This document shows, in pieces, positions 41,493 through 43,723 of a DNA stretch of 43,723 nt; within the stretch, counting starts at the first letter, position 1; each line of letters begins with the position of its first letter. A model generated the notes under the pieces. It was not told where the DNA came from. It was given only the letters and a program-made list of their open reading frames with translations, and ran no database searches. Location of the stretch: contig CAZFAJ010000019.1 in NCBI GenBank assembly GCA_964517005.1, forward strand, positions 1 through 43,723, given 5' to 3'. A program made the translations under genes and the position numbers. Source of the stretch: CAYVBJ01 sp964517005. GTDB lineage: Bacteria; Bacteroidota; Rhodothermia; Balneolales; Balneolaceae.

Positions 41493-43723
41493 TGATGCAA
41501 ATATGTAATACACAACTGGGGTTTTTAATAATTGTCCTGGTACTCCTGTCGTGTTATGAGAAAAAAATCGAACTAAAGTGCAGCACATACACAAACCCTA
41601 TCAACATCGACTACACTTACAGTAATTTACTTATCGATCAGAATACTAACGCGCTGCAGACTGTTTTTTTTGATAACGGTCCTGATACCGGGGCTTACTT
41701 TTACAGTTCGGGCGCAGCGGCCGGTAACAGTGAACTGTTGTTAAGAAATAACAGAGCCGTTATTGACGATTTACATTTTTTTTCACCGCCCAATGCTGTT
41801 AAACTGGATTGGGTGTCCTCTGATGATGGTTATTGGGATCTGACAATAGAGGTAAACCGGTGGAGAAACCGTCCGGTCAGCTTTGGGGATACATTATCCT
41901 TTTGGAGTTTCTCAACAAATGAAATTTCCCCGGAAGCAATGCCATTGGTAAGCTTGTCTACAAAAAACGATGAGCAATCCGAAATTTTAAAAATCAACAA
42001 GAAGATTCCATCAAATGAATGGACACAAATTAAAATTCCCCTTTCTTCTTTTCTGTTTAACGGCAGAAACTTCAGCGGGAAGCCTGCCGACATTCAAGAA
42101 ATCACTTTTCAACAGGGATTAAACGATAATCATAACCACACCATCTATGTGGATGAAATAAGGTTTTATAATGGGAATAGTAAAGACCAGAAAGCACCGG
42201 ACGCACCGACTGAAATTAGGGCAACAGGGTATGACAGCCATGTTGATATCACCTGGAAACCGGTTCAGTCAGACGACCTTCTCTACTACGTAATTTACCG
42301 GTCGCTGAATGGAAAAGAGTTTGAACCGGTGGGTATACAATATGATCATACGAACCGGTTTGCTGATTTTACAGGCAGGCAAAATCAAATGGTAACATAT
42401 AGAGTCAGTGCAGTCGATATCAATTACAATGAATCGAAGTGGTCGGATCAGGCAGAAGCCACAACCAGGGAATTCAGCGATGAAGAGCTCCTGGATATGG
42501 TTCAGGAAGCCTCATTCAGATATTACTGGGAAGGTGCGAATCCGGAATCGGGGATGGCTTTGGAGAATATACCCGCCGATGAAAACCTGGTGGCAATGGG
42601 CGCTTCAGGCTTTGGTGTCATGGCCATTATAGCCGGTATTGAACGTGGGTTTATTAGCCGGAGACAGGGGAGGGAACGGATGCTTAAAATTGTTCGCTTC
42701 CTGGAGAATGCAGACCGTTTTCATGGCGTGTGGCCACATTTTTTGAATGGAGATACCGGAAAGGTTATCCCGCTGTTCGGACGGTTTGACAACGGTGGTG
42801 ACCTTGTGGAAACATCATTCCTGATTCAGGGCCTGCTTGTTGCACGTCAATATTTTAACAGGGATTCGGCCCCGGAGAAAGAGATATACCACGCGATTAC
42901 GGAATTGTGGGAGTCAGTTGAGTGGAATTGGTACAAAAAAGAGGATGATAGTAATTTTTTGTACTGGCACTGGTCGCCGGACTGGAATTGGCGAATAAAT
43001 CATAAGTTGATAGGATGGAATGAAACGATGATCACCTATTTGTTGGCTATCGCTTCGCCGACTTATTCTGTCCCTCCTGAGATGTACTATACGGGTTGGG
43101 CAGGTCAGGCGGAGGATGCCGTTCTCTACAGAAGGGCATGGGGAGAAACAAAAGATGGCGATCATTATCAAAACGGGCAGACTTATTATGGATATGATCT
43201 TGACGTTGCTGTGGGCAGCGGCGGACCGCTGTTTTTTACCCATTATTCATTTATGGGATTTGATCCGCGCGGAAAGAGAGACCGCTATACCAACTACTTC
43301 GGAAATAACCGGAAGATAGCCCTTATCAACCAGGCGTACACAAAAGACAACCCATTGAACAGAAAAGGATATGGGGAAGCCGGATGGGGCCTGACTGCCA
43401 GTGACGGCCCCTGGGGTTACCAGGCACACGAACCGAAAATGAGTATGGACAGCGGTACATTGACTCCAACCGGTGCCATTTCCTCATTTCCATACACGCC
43501 CGAAGAATCCATGAAAGCACTAAAATATTTTTACCGCGAACTTGGAGACCGGTTGTGGGGAATCTATGGATTTAAAGACGCCATAAACCTCGATCAAAAC
43601 TGGACAGCACCGATTTATATGGGATTAAACCAGGCGCCGATGGTTGTGATGATCGAGAATCACCGCACAGGTTTGATATGGGAGCTATTTATGTCGAATC
43701 CCGAAATAAACCCGATGCTTGAT
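41492..43723 (+). CDS. Large multidomain GH144-family lipoprotein (3' end beyond window)
   Basis: An open frame of 744 codons from the ATG at 41492 to the last base, with no stop. It has a lipobox LLSC (Cys21), a galactose-binding-like beta-sandwich (about 30-230, including DWVSSDDGYWDLTIEVN and IYVDEIRFYNG), a fibronectin-III module (about 235-325, APDAPTEIRATGYDS) and a PF10091/GH144 domain from about 330 to the edge. The GH144 domain shows EASFRYYWEGANPESGM, GVWPHFLNGDTG, GGDLVETSFLIQGLL, YWHWSPDWNWRINHK and PMVVMIENHRTGLIW. The catalytic domain is a paralogue of the 31347 gene. The added modules suggest binding to an insoluble or surface glycan. Only the last few tens of residues should be missing. 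Confidence 0.9.
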   Translation, partial: MMQICNTQLGFLIIVLVLLSCYEKKIELKCSTYTNPINIDYTYSNLLIDQNTNALQTVFFDNGPDTGAYFYSSGAAAGNSELLLRNNRAVIDDLHFFSPPNAVKLDWVSSDDGYWDLTIEVNRWRNRPVSFGDTLSFWSFSTNEISPEAMPLVSLSTKNDEQSEILKINKKIPSNEWTQIKIPLSSFLFNGRNFSGKPADIQEITFQQGLNDNHNHTIYVDEIRFYNGNSKDQKAPDAPTEIRATGYDSHVDITWKPVQSDDLLYYVIYRSLNGKEFEPVGIQYDHTNRFADFTGRQNQMVTYRVSAVDINYNESKWSDQAEATTREFSDEELLDMVQEASFRYYWEGANPESGMALENIPADENLVAMGASGFGVMAIIAGIERGFISRRQGRERMLKIVRFLENADRFHGVWPHFLNGDTGKVIPLFGRFDNGGDLVETSFLIQGLLVARQYFNRDSAPEKEIYHAITELWESVEWNWYKKEDDSNFLYWHWSPDWNWRINHKLIGWNETMITYLLAIASPTYSVPPEMYYTGWAGQAEDAVLYRRAWGETKDGDHYQNGQTYYGYDLDVAVGSGGPLFFTHYSFMGFDPRGKRDRYTNYFGNNRKIALINQAYTKDNPLNRKGYGEAGWGLTASDGPWGYQAHEPKMSMDSGTLTPTGAISSFPYTPEESMKALKYFYRELGDRLWGIYGFKDAINLDQNWTAPIYMGLNQAPMVVMIENHRTGLIWELFMSNPEINPMLD

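Overview
The window looks like a chromosomal segment of a free-living Bacteroidota/Balneolota-type bacterium, possibly Balneolaceae. Supporting signs are a SusC/SusD pair driven by an ECF sigma/FecR system with an STN-domain receptor, a type IX secretion (T9SS) C-terminal sorting domain on an amylase, many lipoproteins, a bacillithiol gene (bshB1), TTG starts and almost no Shine-Dalgarno sequences. A short-form IspG (412 aa) fits Balneolota better than classical Bacteroidia, which usually carry a long form. No tRNA, rRNA, CRISPR array, transposase or phage gene was seen.

Layout. (1) 51-794, minus strand: bshB1. (2) 963-8364: an export module with two MacB-type permeases, three small YqjD/YqjE/YqjK-like membrane proteins, a TolC-like outer-membrane channel, a MacA-like adaptor and a separate MacB-type ATPase. 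(3) 8477-12719: a CrtI/CrtD/CRTISO-like flavoprotein, two tandem rhomboid proteases and ispG. (4) 12720-21280: an alpha-glucan (starch/maltodextrin) locus with LacI-operator-like palindromes, an acidic lipoprotein made of two nearly identical starch-binding-like repeats, a LacI regulator, a T9SS-exported GH13 amylase, a lipoprotein GH13 amylase and an MFS disaccharide-type transporter. A palindromic intergenic repeat lies just before the transporter. (5) 21894-23354: a PhoA-family alkaline phosphatase with an altered active-site motif.

(6) 23680 to the right edge: a polysaccharide utilisation locus (PUL). It holds an ECF sigma factor, a FecR anti-sigma, SusC with an STN domain, a SusD carrying an apparent inserted PDZ domain, a terminator, a GH144-family lipoprotein, an endonuclease/exonuclease/phosphatase (EEP)-fold lipoprotein, three S1 sulfatases with intact formylglycine motifs, a GH3 beta-glucosidase, the C-terminal scar of a fourth sulfatase, and a second, larger GH144 lipoprotein that runs off the window. 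GH144 is the endo-beta-1,2-glucanase family and GH3 enzymes cleave the released oligosaccharides. The inferred target is therefore a beta-1,2-linked glucan, possibly carrying sulfate or phosphate-ester substituents. That combination, with the PDZ-bearing SusD, is the best candidate here for an undescribed system.

How the parts work together. In the alpha-glucan locus, outer-membrane/secreted amylases and a glycan-binding lipoprotein would supply short maltodextrins, and the MFS protein would import them under LacI control. In the PUL, substrate binding at SusCD would signal through STN to FecR and the sigma factor. Surface or periplasmic GH144, sulfatases and the EEP enzyme would trim and deconjugate the glycan, and GH3 would finish to glucose.
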